From contig BRXU01000005.1 in NCBI GenBank assembly GCA_030267565.1, positions 4,033,501 to 4,097,500 of the forward strand: DNA of 64,000 nt, written 5' to 3'. The position numbers were made by a program, and so were the translations under genes. Positions 1 to 11,280 of the stretch are shown here, piece after piece (the stretch's first letter is position 1; every line of letters starts with the position of its first letter). This DNA is from Pleodorina starrii. Taxonomy: Eukaryota > Chlorophyta > Chlorophyceae > Chlamydomonadales > Volvocaceae. Under the pieces are notes generated by a model, which was given only the letters and a program-made list of their open reading frames with translations, did no database searches and was not told the origin of the DNA.

Positions 1-1334
1 GGGGCCCAGTCGGTGGTGCGTCTGTCGCGGTCATGTGTGTGTGTTGGGGGGGGGGTTATCCACGTGGAGGGGGGGGGACCTTCCTGGCTGACAAGCTCTG
101 GCCGGCGGTCTGGCGCACTGTGCAGGACCTGACGATTGTTCCGTCCCGCAGGAATTGAGATTGGCTCGCGTGTTCCACCGGTTGCTTTTGTCTCAGCCCC
201 CGCCGACCCGCTAAAAGTGTTGGGTCGTGGTTGATGCAGTTGCTCAAAATGTAACTAGGGGGGAGCAGACGGGGGGAGCACAGGCGACAGCCGACCGGTT
301 CGGTCCGTGCAGCAGGGGCCCGCCGCCGTGTCAGCCTTGGGCTTGTGGGCTGTCTGTGTGTGCGTGACTTGAAAGCGCGCCGCTTCCAGCCAGGGCGGTT
401 GCCGCGCCAGAGCGGCGAGAGGTGGGTGGCGTTTGGGTGTCTGGGCTCACCAGCAGAGTGAGAAGGGCGAGGCGGGGGCGGCGGGCCGGCATTCGAAGGG
501 GCTGCGTGGGGCAAAAGAGCCCGGGGGGAGGTCGCCGAGAAGAGGCAGCGGGCACCAGCACCAGCAGCAGCAGCCAACCGGATGAGGATGTGTCGGGAGG
601 GTTGGCCAGGGGGAAGCAGATACGTCCTGGCGTGGCGTGTGTATGAGCACCACATTTCGTTCCTGCATACCTCCGATGAAACATCTCGGATCCGTCTGCG
701 CTCCCAATCCGCCAACCGCTGCACAACCGCCGCGGATGAGCCAGCAGCTGCCGGTATCGCTTCGGCAGCATTTGCGCCCGACAACGCTCCCAACGGTGGT
801 TGCGTCACTTCTCGTCCGGACAGGTCCGGACACTGAACGGCGCCGGTGTGCGCCAAGGCATAGGTTTGTGAAAGGGGCATTCCTTGGGCGTGGGTGGCAT
901 CGAGGTACGCCGGTGTTCCTGAACTTCAGCAGCAGGCCGCGCCTACATAAAACAACCCATGCGAACAATCACCGCAGCTGGGTTGACCTGCAGAAACAAT
1001 GAAATCATAATCGCTGACGGCATTGTTCCGAGCTTCGGCCGAGCTTCGAAGTGCCGTCGTTTACCAAATCCGTACTTACGGTATTATTAATAGCGATCGC
1101 CCAGCTAGGACATGACACTCGCGCAAGGCGCAGGGCTCCTGGGCACCTCAAGTTCTTACACAAGTTTGCGCCCATAACAAAGCGCAGCCGGCGACCTCTA
1201 GGATTAGCGGCTTAGCGCTCTTAGCGTCGCTACGGTTATCGATAGGAACCGGGTAGGAACGTCCCGAAACCGCGCGCGGAAGTGTACCAGCGGTTGGGAA
1301 ATGTCAGGCGGCCCATTCTATATCCAGCTCGGAG
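1..1334. other. No gene recognised; possible 3' end of an upstream gene, then promoter region of the ankyrin gene
   Basis: No convincing coding region is visible. Several overlapping open frames exist on both strands, but they are low-complexity and resemble no family I know. A TGTAA motif, the usual green-algal polyadenylation signal, lies at 250-254, so the first 270 bases may be the 3' UTR of a plus-strand gene starting before the window. The stretch from about 1010 to 1334 is less GC-rich and directly precedes the start codon at 1335, so it is the likely promoter and 5' UTR of that gene. Confidence 0.3.
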
Positions 1335-3194
1335 ATGGATCAGCGTTCGACAGCAGATCAAGAGGTGGCGCCTTCAGCTGAAGACGACGTAGGCTCGCGC
1401 GTTTGGCTGCCAGGCGTCGTCGCCCACATCTCCAGCTTCATGTCCACGAATGATATTGCATGTACGCTACGGCTGATAAACAAAGCAACTTCGAAGCAGT
1501 TTGAAAGCTACAGGACGGTCAGGCTCTCGCTGTCATCGCCGGCCCACGCTTTCAAACGCCGCTGGGGCAGCCCCAACGCCTTTCGCGGTCTGTCGCGGCT
1601 GCAGCGGCAGAAGCTGCTCTGTCTCACAGCAGCCAGCGGCAGCATCGCCAACCTAGAGATCGCCCTGGACAACGCCGGTCTGGTCGCTTCGAGTGAGCTG
1701 CTCAACGCAGCAGCAGCCGCTGGCCAGCTGGAGGCGTGCAAGCTGTTGCGGGAGCGCGGCTGCACCTGGGGGGACGGTTTGCTGGCCTCAGCGGCAAGGG
1801 CCGGCCACCGGCACGTGTGCGAGTGGTTGCTGGCCAGCGGATGCCCCTTCGATGCGTCGGCCGCTGCCGAAGCTGCCCGCGGCGGCCACGAGAGCCTCAT
1901 ATACTGGCTCATGGAGCGGCAGCTGCGGCACCTCCCAGTTGGTGGTGCCTCGGATGCCGTCAGAGTAGTGGCTGAGTTGTTGTCTGCGGCAGCGGAAGGT
2001 CTGAACCTGCCGGCGCTGCAGCGGCTGCACCAACAACTTCTGGCGGGGCATCAGCATAAGCAGCAGCAGCAGCCGGGGCAGGGGCAGGATGGTGAGGAGG
2101 AGGAGGAGGACGAGGTGCAGTCGGCCGCAGTGCTCGACGCACACCAGAAGGCGCGTGTCCTGGGCGCCGCCGCGGGCAGCCCCACGCCCGACTGGCAGGC
2201 CAAGGTGAAATGGCTGGAGGGCCTGGGCTACCCCCACACAGAGCACGCGGTCAGGTCAGGCGCTTCCTTTGCGAGCCGGAATAATGAGGGCGACGACGAC
2301 GACTCGATTGGCCGCCTGCAGTGGCTGTGCGACCGCGGCTATCCGGTGTGTCCGGCAGCAGTTGATGACACAGTTGCTTGCGGCAACCTGGCCGGTCTGC
2401 AGTTTTTGATGCAGCAGCAGCAGCCGGAGATGAAGCCGTCAGATGGAGCCGACATCCTTGCGGCCATTTTCGGCCGCCTGGCCGTGCTGCAGTTCATCCA
2501 CGCCCGTGGCTGGCCCTTGAGGGCGCGCGCGGTGGCGCACAGAGCAGCCGGGGAGGGCCATCTGCACGTGGTGGTCTGGGCGGTGGAGACCCTGGGCGTC
2601 ACTCCGGACAACGCGAGAGACCTGTTTGACGCGGTGGCGGGCAGCGGCAGCATGGAGATGCTGATCTGGCTGCGGGAGCGGGGCTGGACCTGCGGATGCG
2701 ATACCGTCCCCTATGCGGTCCGTAGCGGCTGCGAGGAGGCGCTGGAGTGGCTGGTGCTGGAGCAGGGCTGCCCGCTGCCGGTGGGTATCGTAGGAGCGGT
2801 GCGGCAAGGCCTGCAGCACGCATCAGGGCCCTCCCACGTAGCGGGATGCAAGAGCGTGCACCTGGGACCTGAAGAGGCAGGACATGCGCAGGTACGGGTA
2901 TGGTATGGTGTGTTATAAATTATTTACTGACGCAAGGCAAGGCAGGCACCTGCCTGGTGGTTGCAGGGCATCCCACATGACCGGGGCCAGGGGGCGGACG
3001 TGCATGCTAGGGGCGGGTGGTGGTGTGGGTCGGGCAACGTTCACTGACTTGTCGCTCACCGCCTGCCCACATCGCACATCCCATCGCAGGCCAACGGCGA
3101 GCTGTACGACCTGGCCGCCAGGGACAGCGACCTGGCTGTCCTCCGCTGCCTGCACCGGCTGGGCTGCCCCTGGGGCCCCAACCAAGTGGTGTAA
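1335..3194 (+). CDS. F-box-like ankyrin-repeat protein, copy 1 (last exon interrupted by a stop)
   Basis: Two exons, 1335-2891 and 3090-3194, joined in phase 0 (CAG, then GCC), give 553 aa. The N-terminus (VWLPGVVAHISSFMSTNDIA, followed by CTLRLINKA, about residues 24-52) resembles an F-box. The rest is a run of degenerate ankyrin-type units of about 30 residues, recognisable by AAAAGQLEACKLLRERGC, AARAGHRHVCEWLLASGC and AARGGHESLIYWLMER. An acidic/Gln linker sits near residues 240-265. A paralog lies in inverse orientation at 20152-21964 and shares the intron position. The TAA at 3192-3194 falls where the paralog has Asp, and homology continues after it to 3395. Proteins of this type are probably adaptors, for example for ubiquitin ligation, but that is inference. 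The ATG at 1335 matches the paralog start region. Confidence 0.8.
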
Positions 3195-3395
3195 AGCATC
3201 CGCCTCCAGGCCCCCATCCCCGTCCTGCGGTGTCTGGTGGAGCTGGGCTGCCCCGTTGACTGGGAGGTGGCGCACGCAGCGGCCCGGAGACAGCGCCCCG
3301 GGGAGTACCGCACGGCCCTGATGGAGTGGCTGGGCCAGGAGCGGCGACGGCGGGGGGCGCACGGGGAGCAGCAGCAGGAGCAACAGCATGCCTGA
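3195..3395 (+). pseudogene. Conserved C-terminal coding remnant beyond the stop of the copy 1 ankyrin gene
   Basis: The same reading frame stays open for 66 codons after the TAA at 3192-3194 and ends at TGA 3393-3395. Its translation (APIPVLRCLVELGCPVDW, later YRTALMEWLGQ) matches the C-terminus of the minus-strand paralog, which reads APIPVLRCLVELGCPVDW and YHTALMEWLQQ. The alignment across the stop has no gap, so the stop replaces a codon rather than arising from a frameshift. Either this allele encodes a shortened protein or the base call is wrong. Confidence 0.7.
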
Positions 3396-5547
3396 GCAAG
3401 CGGCACCAGCAAAGCGTGATGTCACCGTAGTAAGGGCGCGCGACCGCCGAGCAAAATAAAAACTCCAAGAGCGTGCGGGGGATTGTTGAGGACAGGGAGT
3501 TGATTGGATCGGACGGCTGATTGGTTCGGACAGGGCTCCGCTGCGTCCAGTGTGTGCGGTTGAGGCAGATGGGGCGGTGGAGCGGACAGACAGGAAGTGA
3601 CTGAACTGACAGCAGCGGCTTCGCATTCACCGCGTAGCGTTTCGGCGAGTGGGTGACCTGTTCATGCCTGGGCGACCACATTGAGCACGTTGATGCCAAA
3701 GCTCCGCGCTACGAGCGGCCATGCGGCATCGAGGTCGGTCGGTTGGTTGGTTGGTTGGCTTGGAGCGTGTCGGGGCTTGCTTGCATCCGTGCACCCCGGA
3801 GGCCGAAACTCGGAAGTCAGCCTCCATGGAAAGCGGCACACCTCCAGGGAAGGAAGCCCTGGACGCGGAACCGAGGCAGGAGGGAAGGGGCGAGGAACTG
3901 CCCCGTTTTGGAGGAGCTGCTGCCCGGAGTGCGCTGCAGCAGGCGGATGGTGTCCAGACGAGTTACGGTAACCGGAATTCGGCATTCGGGGGTGCGCGAG
4001 GCGGGGGGCAATTGAAGCAGGTGGGGTCCTGTGGGTCCGCTGTAAAGCGGCTCGCGTGTGTTGGGGCGCTGAGGACGGATCGCACCGCGGCACCTGGGCA
4101 CTTCCGGAGGAGGTGGATGGATGTTTGGGGCGACGAGGTGCTGGGACCACCGCCGGATTGTCCGCGGTGTTGCACCAGCGTACTGGCGACAAGAGGTACG
4201 GTACGACAAACACATCAACCTACAAGTTAAGAGCGTGTGTTCGATTGCGGCTAAGAGGCGGGCCCTTGGGGGGGAAGCATTTTACGCATGGGGCCCCGCA
4301 GCCCGCCATTTGATCTTCCGTACTTGTGGCGGAGAGGGCCTTTGGCGAGTTTCTTGTTCGGAGCAGGAGCAAGTCATATCCGCATGCACCCACACTAAGG
4401 CCGATGCTGGCACGCGGTGGGCGCTGCATGGCCTGTTGTCAGGCCTGTTGCTGGCATGCATACTTTGCGCACTGGGCCGTGTGCCGTGTGTCGCGGGGCT
4501 GCGGTGTCCTGCAACGCATACGGCGCAAACACGACCGTATGCGTGTTTGGATGTTTGCGGGTGTGATGCTTGTTATGCGCGTAAGGGACCGTGATGCAGC
4601 GTCAGGGTGAAGGACAACCTTTGCAGCAGAAAGCGGACACGGAGGGGCGAACCAGTGAAGCGGAGTCAGCGCGACAGGCACCGTGTTCGCTGTTTCACTT
4701 GCGTTCCTTGCGTTGGTGTGTGATGCGTGGTGTGTACGGAAGGCGCGGCTCGTCGGCTCCCTCGCAGCTGGTTGTATCAGGCACGTGGCGGGTAGGCCAG
4801 GCCACGTTGGTACGGTGTGTACGGCCGATAATCAGCGCTCGGGCAGACGGCGATCGGGACGCGCTGACGGCCTGCTGAAATGCAACTTTGCGAGGCGCGT
4901 TCTTTGCGAACGGAAGGCGCACGGGCCCTTGTAACCACAGTGTGATCGCCGTTCGAGGAGGACTTGCGATGTAATACAAGCTTAAGATGTAGAAAAGTGC
5001 AATGAATGTAGTGGGTCTGCGGCTGCGACGGTTGGTGCAGCCAAACCGCCGGTTGGTCATTGGGTCGGTTGGGTAATTGACCCCCTTGTAACAATCGCAC
5101 CCTAATGGACCAACGGTGCAGGACAAGTGCAAGGACAATAAGATTTACTGTCGACACAAATTAGTTGTACAATCTGATGTATGCAGCCCAAACGCCGTTA
5201 CTTTGACCGAAACTGCGGTTGGGCTTCGGAGTTTGGCTGAAACGCGAAGACGTCAGCAGGCCTAACAGTAGACCTCCTCTAAACTACAAGCTCTGGTGGT
5301 TTTAGCTTACTTCTTGATCACGCGCCGTCTTGGCCGCAACCATGGTCACGGCTTGCGGCAAGGGTCCTGTCTTGACTTCCGCCTACTTGTCCTTAAATAA
5401 AGTCCATTGAAATTCAGCCCTCGCTCCGTATACTTCTTTTGTACTGTTAACACTACGCACTTGGAGCCCAAATAGGGGTTCAAGCAACCCGGCCAGGACT
5501 TGAGTTGTTTTGGACGGCCGGCCGGAGGTATGTGGAACGCGCGATTA
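3396..5547. other. Intergenic: 3' UTR of the ankyrin gene, then upstream region of the MYB gene
   Basis: Many overlapping frames are present on both strands, but none has family-like sequence or a consistent splice pattern. TGTAA motifs occur at 4041-4045, 4930-4934 and 4970-4974. The first would give the ankyrin transcript an 850-nt 3' UTR. A (GGTT)n-like stretch occurs near 3739-3760. From about 5100 the base composition drops toward AT, as expected of a promoter for the gene starting at 5576. Confidence 0.35.
4041..4045 (+). terminator. Candidate TGTAA polyadenylation signal for the ankyrin copy 1 gene
   Basis: First TGTAA downstream of the end of the conserved frame at 3395; another TGTAA overlaps the premature stop itself (3190-3194). 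TGTAA is the known polyadenylation motif of chlamydomonadalean algae. Use of this particular site is inferred. Confidence 0.3.
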
Positions 5548-5557
5548 CAACCGTTAG
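5548..5557 (+). promoter_or_regulatory. MYB recognition-type site just upstream of the MYB gene start
   Basis: The sequence CAACCGTTAG contains AACCGTTA, which fits the c-MYB type recognition core (C/T)AACNG. It lies 18 bp before the ATG at 5576, probably in the 5' UTR or core promoter. Autoregulation is an inference from position only. Confidence 0.3.
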
Positions 5558-5575
5558 TTGATTTAATGAGTTAAC

Positions 5576-8500
5576 ATGCAAATGGCACAAGTTGGCAAGG
5601 ACACTGGGGCGGGTGCGAAGAAATCGTCATCGCTTTTGCAGGCCGCCAACATGGCATCCGATGACATCGACATGGATGCCGAGCAGTGGGGTGGTGATGA
5701 TATCAAAAAGGGTGCATGGACACCGGAGGAGGACGCTCTTCTCACAAAATTGATAGCAACCTATGGCACAAAGAACTGGAGCATCGTGGCGGCGGGCATT
5801 AAGGGGCGCTCGGGAAAAAGCTGTCGTCTCCGGTAAGAAGAGGATTGTTGGGCCCAGGCTTGGCACATAGCCATGTTGGCACGGACGGTTGTTCGGAAGT
5901 TCTCGACCAGTGTCCGCACTCTTTCGCAGGTGGCATAATCAGTTGAACCCTGATGTCAAGAAGGAGCCTTTTTCGGAGTGGGAAGATGCCGTGATCATCC
6001 TTGTGAGTACCGCCGTCACTGTCACACCTGCAGTTAACAACTGCTCGTAGGCATGCGACTTGAAGGATCTTGCACGTAATTGCAAAAAGGCACCACACGT
6101 CTATGTGACAGAATTTAGAACGCGCGTTGGGGCTGCAGCCGGGGGACTCAACCAGGTGCATCCCAACCGCTGGACCCCCTGGCGACCGTTCCGCATCCGA
6201 CGCCGATGTGCACTGCTGGGTCGGAGCACATTGATGCCCTTTCTTTAGCCGAGGTGTTGAAAGCTGGCATCGCGCATGGGCCGCTGGTGCTGCGGGCCAG
6301 GGTCGACGTCATGTCAGGGACGGGACCCTGTACCACCGTTCCTTGGGTGACCCCCCCGCCCCATACAGGCGCACGACGTCCATGGCAACAAGTGGGCGGC
6401 GATTGCCAAGCTGCTCAGTGGCCGCACAGACAACAGCGTTAAGAAGTAGGTGCAGGCTGCATAATACCGCCCCAGCCACGCAACCACAGGCTGGACCTGT
6501 TTAGGGCCGCTGGGCCGCTGGCTGGCGCAGCGAGCAGGCGCCTGGGCAGTAATACTTTGGGGAGGTTTGCACGGCACGCATGCACGCTGCCAGGTTTGCC
6601 CCGCATCCCAACCACGGCTGCAGCGGTGACGCTCAATGTAGCAGCGACAGCGGCGGCTTCACGGCGAGCGGGCGGTCCCCCGGGGGTACATCGCACGGAT
6701 AACACATAACAGCAGCAGCCGTGTGCGGCAACAAAACAGGAGGTGCTCTACAACCCCAGCACACATCGTGTCCAGCAGCGGCTAGCACTCGTTGGCGCTT
6801 CATGGGGGCCGGGGAGGGAGGGGTGTGTGTGGGGCTGGAGGCGGCAAGAGAAGCGCCGGAAAGGGAGAGTGCGTGGCCGGGCAGCGCGGCCGCTGCGCTG
6901 CGACTGGGCGGCACCGATGCGCGTGGGTTGGCCTGGCAGGCCGGGGCCGCAAGGGCGCCCTGTCCACAGCTTTGAACTGTCCCGCCGCGGCTCCCACCTC
7001 CGTCGCGCCGCTCCGCAACTCACTCGTCGCTCCCTCCTGCCGCCCCTGCTGCACGTGCAGCCACTGGAATGCCACGTTAAAACGTAAGGTGCGCCCGGGT
7101 TTCTCGAGGGCGGTGGTGGTGGGCGCAGGAGGGAGCGACCACCACAGAGCCTCTCAGCTGTGGAGCGCCGCGTGACCAGCTGAGCCGGGCCGGGAACGCT
7201 GCGCGGAGCGACATGGCGCGTCTCATGGCGCGTCTGACGGGTTTACGTCGCGGGCCCCTCGGAGGCAATGTCCCTCCTCAGCCCGCCAATCGCGCAGCAA
7301 CGTGAAGCTCGCGTTTTCCCGCCCGGTTTGCGAGCCCTTTGTCCTCTTGACAAATGTGCTTGCCTTCTTCGCTGGCTGCGGTTGCTAGCGTTCTGCCCGC
7401 ACATCACTTGCTGCCGCTGTGCATTTTCCCCTTGGCCGCCGCCAGGTGAGCACCAACACGCTCCGGAACCGGTTCCTCCGAGAGCGTTACACGCTGCAGT
7501 GGCTGCTTGACCACCCGGAGCTGGACGCCTCGCGACAAAAGGAGGTAAAGGACCCGCGGGTCGTCTGGGCCGCTCGCAAAGTGGGAGGGGATATGCCCTT
7601 CTCGGCGGGGTGTCCGTGCTTCGGGGAGCCTCGTACGCAGTGGCTGCGCTTGCAGCGCTCCAATGGGCCTCAACATGTTGGGCGGTTTGTGGACATGTGC
7701 TATGTTCTGGTTTGGGGGGGCTGTTACGCGCCGTGCCCCCGCTTGGAAGGCAGCAGGAGCCATGTAAGCATTTGCATATCGGGTTTGCGGCCTTGGCGCC
7801 CTTCCCCTGCACGGTTGTAGCCAGATGTTTGTACCACCTCCTTGCACGATTGGGGCGTTGCGGCCGGTTTTCCAGTCGGAAGCTGCGCCCCCACCGGCTC
7901 TTCCCATACCCCCTGTCCCCTTGCCGCCCCGCCCCGCCAGCGTCCGGCCCCCTGACCTCCTATGCATCTCAGGTCCGCCCCGCCCTTGACCAATGCCTGT
8001 CTCGCCTCGCTCGCTTTCTGTGGCCCCCAGGGCAAGAACGAGATCTCAATCAATGGAAACTGGGCGGGCAAGGTGCGTTGCCGGCTTTGGCGCCGGTGCG
8101 GGAGCCCGTCTCCCCGCCTGCCTGCGCACGTCTGTGGTCAGAACGGAGACGCGTAGGCAGTCGCCAGTCCATATTGCCGCTCTCCCACCGTGTCCTCATG
8201 GCCGTTGGTGCTCGACCCTCACCGTTGCCCCCCGCTGCTTCGCCCCTCGTCTACCGCTAACCCACGTTGGTGCCTTAGCAGGCCACAAAGCGCGCGCAGG
8301 GGACTCTACTCGCATCCGGCGGGAGTGGCGGGGGCGGCGGCGCCTCACGCTCCCGTCGCGGTGGCGGCGGCGCCTCACGCCGCTCGCGCTCTGCCGACTC
8401 GGGCACTGGTTCGGATGAGCCGGATGAGGGCGACTTGGAAGCAGCTGAGGACGGCGATGATGGCGGAGCGGCGGGGCCGGGGCCGGGCTCCATGGGCAAC

Positions 8501-11280
8501 GCCTCGGCGGCGCTGCAGCGGCTCACGAGCAATCTGGCAATGAACGCTGCGGGGTTGGGCCCCGGTCTTGGAAACCTGGGCGGGGCCGCAGCGGGGCCGG
8601 GGCCGACGCTGGCCACGGGACCGGGTGGCTTCGGGCCGGCGGGCCTTGGCCTGGGGATAGGGCCACTGAGCGGCGGACCTCCGAATGGGGCTCCTGGCGG
8701 CGGGTTGGATCAGACGGCCAGCGCGACGGCTGCGCTGGCCGCCGCGGCGGCGGCGGGCGTGCTGCCGCCGCTGGCTCCGAGCGGAGGCAGCCATCAGCTG
8801 CAGGTGTTGGACTTGCTGCCGCCGCCGGCAGCGCTGGCGGGGCTCGGGCCTGCTGGGCCCAACTGTGGCCCCGTCGCGGCAACGGCCAGCTTCGACGGCA
8901 ACGGCGGCGCCGCCGCCGCTGGCCCGGCCGACGCGGCGGAGGCTTCCCTGCGTGGGCCTGCGGCCGCGGGGGGATACCCGCACGGCGGGGGCCTGCCACA
9001 TGGGATGGGGCCCGGGCCGCTGGGGCCCGGCGGCGGCCTCGGCGGCATGACCAACAACAGCAACGGCGCAACGGCTGCCACCGCCGCCGCCAACAACAAC
9101 CACCACCACCACCACAACCCATGCGCTAACGCCGGTGCCGCCGCGAACCCGAGCAGCGCCAGCAGCCAGCACAACAACGGCCTGCCCGGGCTCAGACCCG
9201 GCAGCGGCAGCAGCGCCAACGGGGCGGGCCCAGGCGGCGGCTATGTAACGTCAGCGGCTGATCTGGAGCTGTTTAACACGCTGCCGGAGGCCACCCGGCT
9301 GTGCCTCATTGAGTTGGCCCGGCTGGCGGGGCCGGCGGTGCTGCTGGAACGGGAACGGGAGCGGGAGCGAGACCGGGCGCTGCAGCAGGCCGCAGCAGCG
9401 GCGGCAGCAGCCGGCGGCTGCGGCGCGGGCGGGCCAGATGACTGCGGCAACGGCGAGGGCGCCAGGCGCTTTCGGGAGAGGGAGCCACAGCAGCACCAGT
9501 CGCAGCAGCACCAGCATCAGCCGCCAGCCGGGTTTGGGGAGTTGCCGGGGCCGTTGCCGCTTCACTGCAACGTTGGGGGCCGGCCGCTAAGCGGGCTGGC
9601 GCCGCGGGGCGGCAACGCCCCGTCCGCGTTGGGGCCGGACATGGGGTTGGGAGGCGGGCTGGGGAGGTGCGGCGACGGCGCCGTGAAGAACCCCAACGGA
9701 CTTCCAGCGCTGCCGCCGCACCTGGCAGCCGCAGTCGGCGGCGGCGGCGCTGCGGCGCTGTTGGGCCCCCACGGTGGCGGCGGCGGCGACGCCGTCACTG
9801 CCGCCGCGATGAAGGCCCAGCAGCAGCTGTACGAAGCGTTGGGGGAGCTGAACGGCTCGATGTCGCTCCAGCAGCTACAACAGGCACAGGCGGCTGTCGG
9901 CCGCTTGGGTGCTGGCGCCGGTGGTGGCGGTGGTGGACTGCGGTTGGGCGGTGGCGGCGGCGGCGGCATCCACCCGGGGCCGCAGACGGCCGCCATGCCG
10001 GCGCCGCTGTTCGCGGGAGGCCGCCGCGACGGTGGCGCCAGCGGTCCCTCCCAGCTCGGGCTCGCGGAGTCGTTGGGAGGCGCGCTTGGCGGCGGTAACA
10101 TGGGGGGCGTCGATGCGGCCGCCGCGGCGCTGCTTCGACAGCTGGCGCGTCCACCGCACAGCGGCGGCACCGCAGGTGCTGGCAGCGGCAACGGCGCCGG
10201 CGCCGGAGGCCTGGGTGCGCTCGGTAGCGGCGGCGGCACCGGACGGTCGGCACTGGTCGGCGGGATGGGAGGGCTGACGCTGGGGCTTGGGCCGCTTGGG
10301 CCGCTGGACCTGCCTGGAGATTTGCGGCTTGGCGGCAATGGGGTCGGCGGCGGCGGTGGCGCGTTCGGCGGCCTCGGAGGGGCTGGCGGGCCCAACTTGG
10401 ACATTGACAGCCTAAGGCTTCTCGGCTCCGCCGCCGGTGGTGGCGGCGGCGGCGGTGGCCTGGCGGCCGCTCGATCGGCGGCCGAGCTGCGGATGCTGCA
10501 GCCGCTGCTGGCGGCAGGGGCTGGCGGCGGCGCTGGGAATCTTGGCCTGGGAGTGGGTCTGGGGGAGCTGATGGGCGGCTCTGGGCTCGGAGGGCGAGGA
10601 GGCTTGGGTGGGCTGCAGGTGAGGGCGGGCGGGGTCCGTAGGACCGGACATCGGCAAGGGACGCTGTCTCATCCGTCGGCGTGCTTAGGTGGCGTGCCGT
10701 GAGTAGTTGATTGCGGGATGGGGGCCGGCGGGGGAGTCGAGGAAGGTGTAGGCGAACCGACAGCTGTGCACATGCACACGTCACCGCGCCAGAGAGGGGG
10801 CAGCTGCCTCGCCGGCCAGCCCGACCGTCGTTTGGGTTTGCCAGCCGGGGTCGTTGAGGGCCCTCGACCCCTGCAACAACTACCTTACTTTGCGTCCGTG
10901 TTTCCGGCGCCTGGCGTGCGGCGCTCGCCTCGTTGCCACCCGTGAACCCGCATCGCCAGTTGGTTCCCATCATCGCCGCTGCCTCTGTTGTTCCAGCTCT
11001 TGTTCCAGCTTTTGGCTGGCTTATGTCCTGCCGCTTCCCTTAACGACGTCGCCGCTGCCATTGCCGCCGCCTCACCCTCTGACCCTCACCATGCGCCACG
11101 CCGCCCTCCAATCCAATCGCTCCTCAGGTGGGTGCGCGCGAGCTGGGCGCACTGCAGCAGCAGGCCGCGCTGCAGCAGCTGGCTGCCGACCCCACCCTGT
11201 TCCGAGGGCTCAGCGAGGAGCTGGCCCACCTGCTGACCGCGGTGGATCCCGCGTCCGCATCAGCAGCCGCAAACTTATGA
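5576..11280 (+). CDS. R2R3-MYB transcription factor with a long Gly/Ala-rich tail
   Basis: Exons 5576-5832, 5930-6002, 6369-6445, 7061-7088, 7446-7544, 8031-8072, 8282-10618 and 11128-11280 join in frame to 1021 aa. The DNA-binding region spans residues 44-145. R2 has Trp at 48, 68 and 87 ([11 protein letters not shown], then [15 protein letters not shown]). R3 has Phe100, the usual substitution for the first Trp, then Trp119 and Trp138 ([18 protein letters not shown]). This is a nuclear sequence-specific DNA-binding protein. A basic and acidic linker (residues 193-255) leads into one 2.3-kb exon coding for Gly, Ala, Pro and Leu-rich low complexity with a His run and Gln-rich patches. The last exon ([19 protein letters not shown]) looks helical. 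Open frames on the opposite strand of the large exon are composition shadows. Start ATG 5576; in-frame alternatives lie at 5582 and 5651. It is not a MYB-CC (PSR1-type) protein. Confidence 0.9.

Noticed and set aside
3191..3211. A 21-nt GT...AG segment that would remove the premature stop and keep frame
   Set aside because: Too short for a spliceosomal intron, and the paralog encodes protein across the same interval without a gap.
8375..10973. Long minus-strand frames opposite the MYB tail exon
   Set aside because: They mirror GC-rich Gly/Ala codons as Arg/Pro/Ser-rich sequence; the plus frame is tied in by splice phase and the MYB domain.
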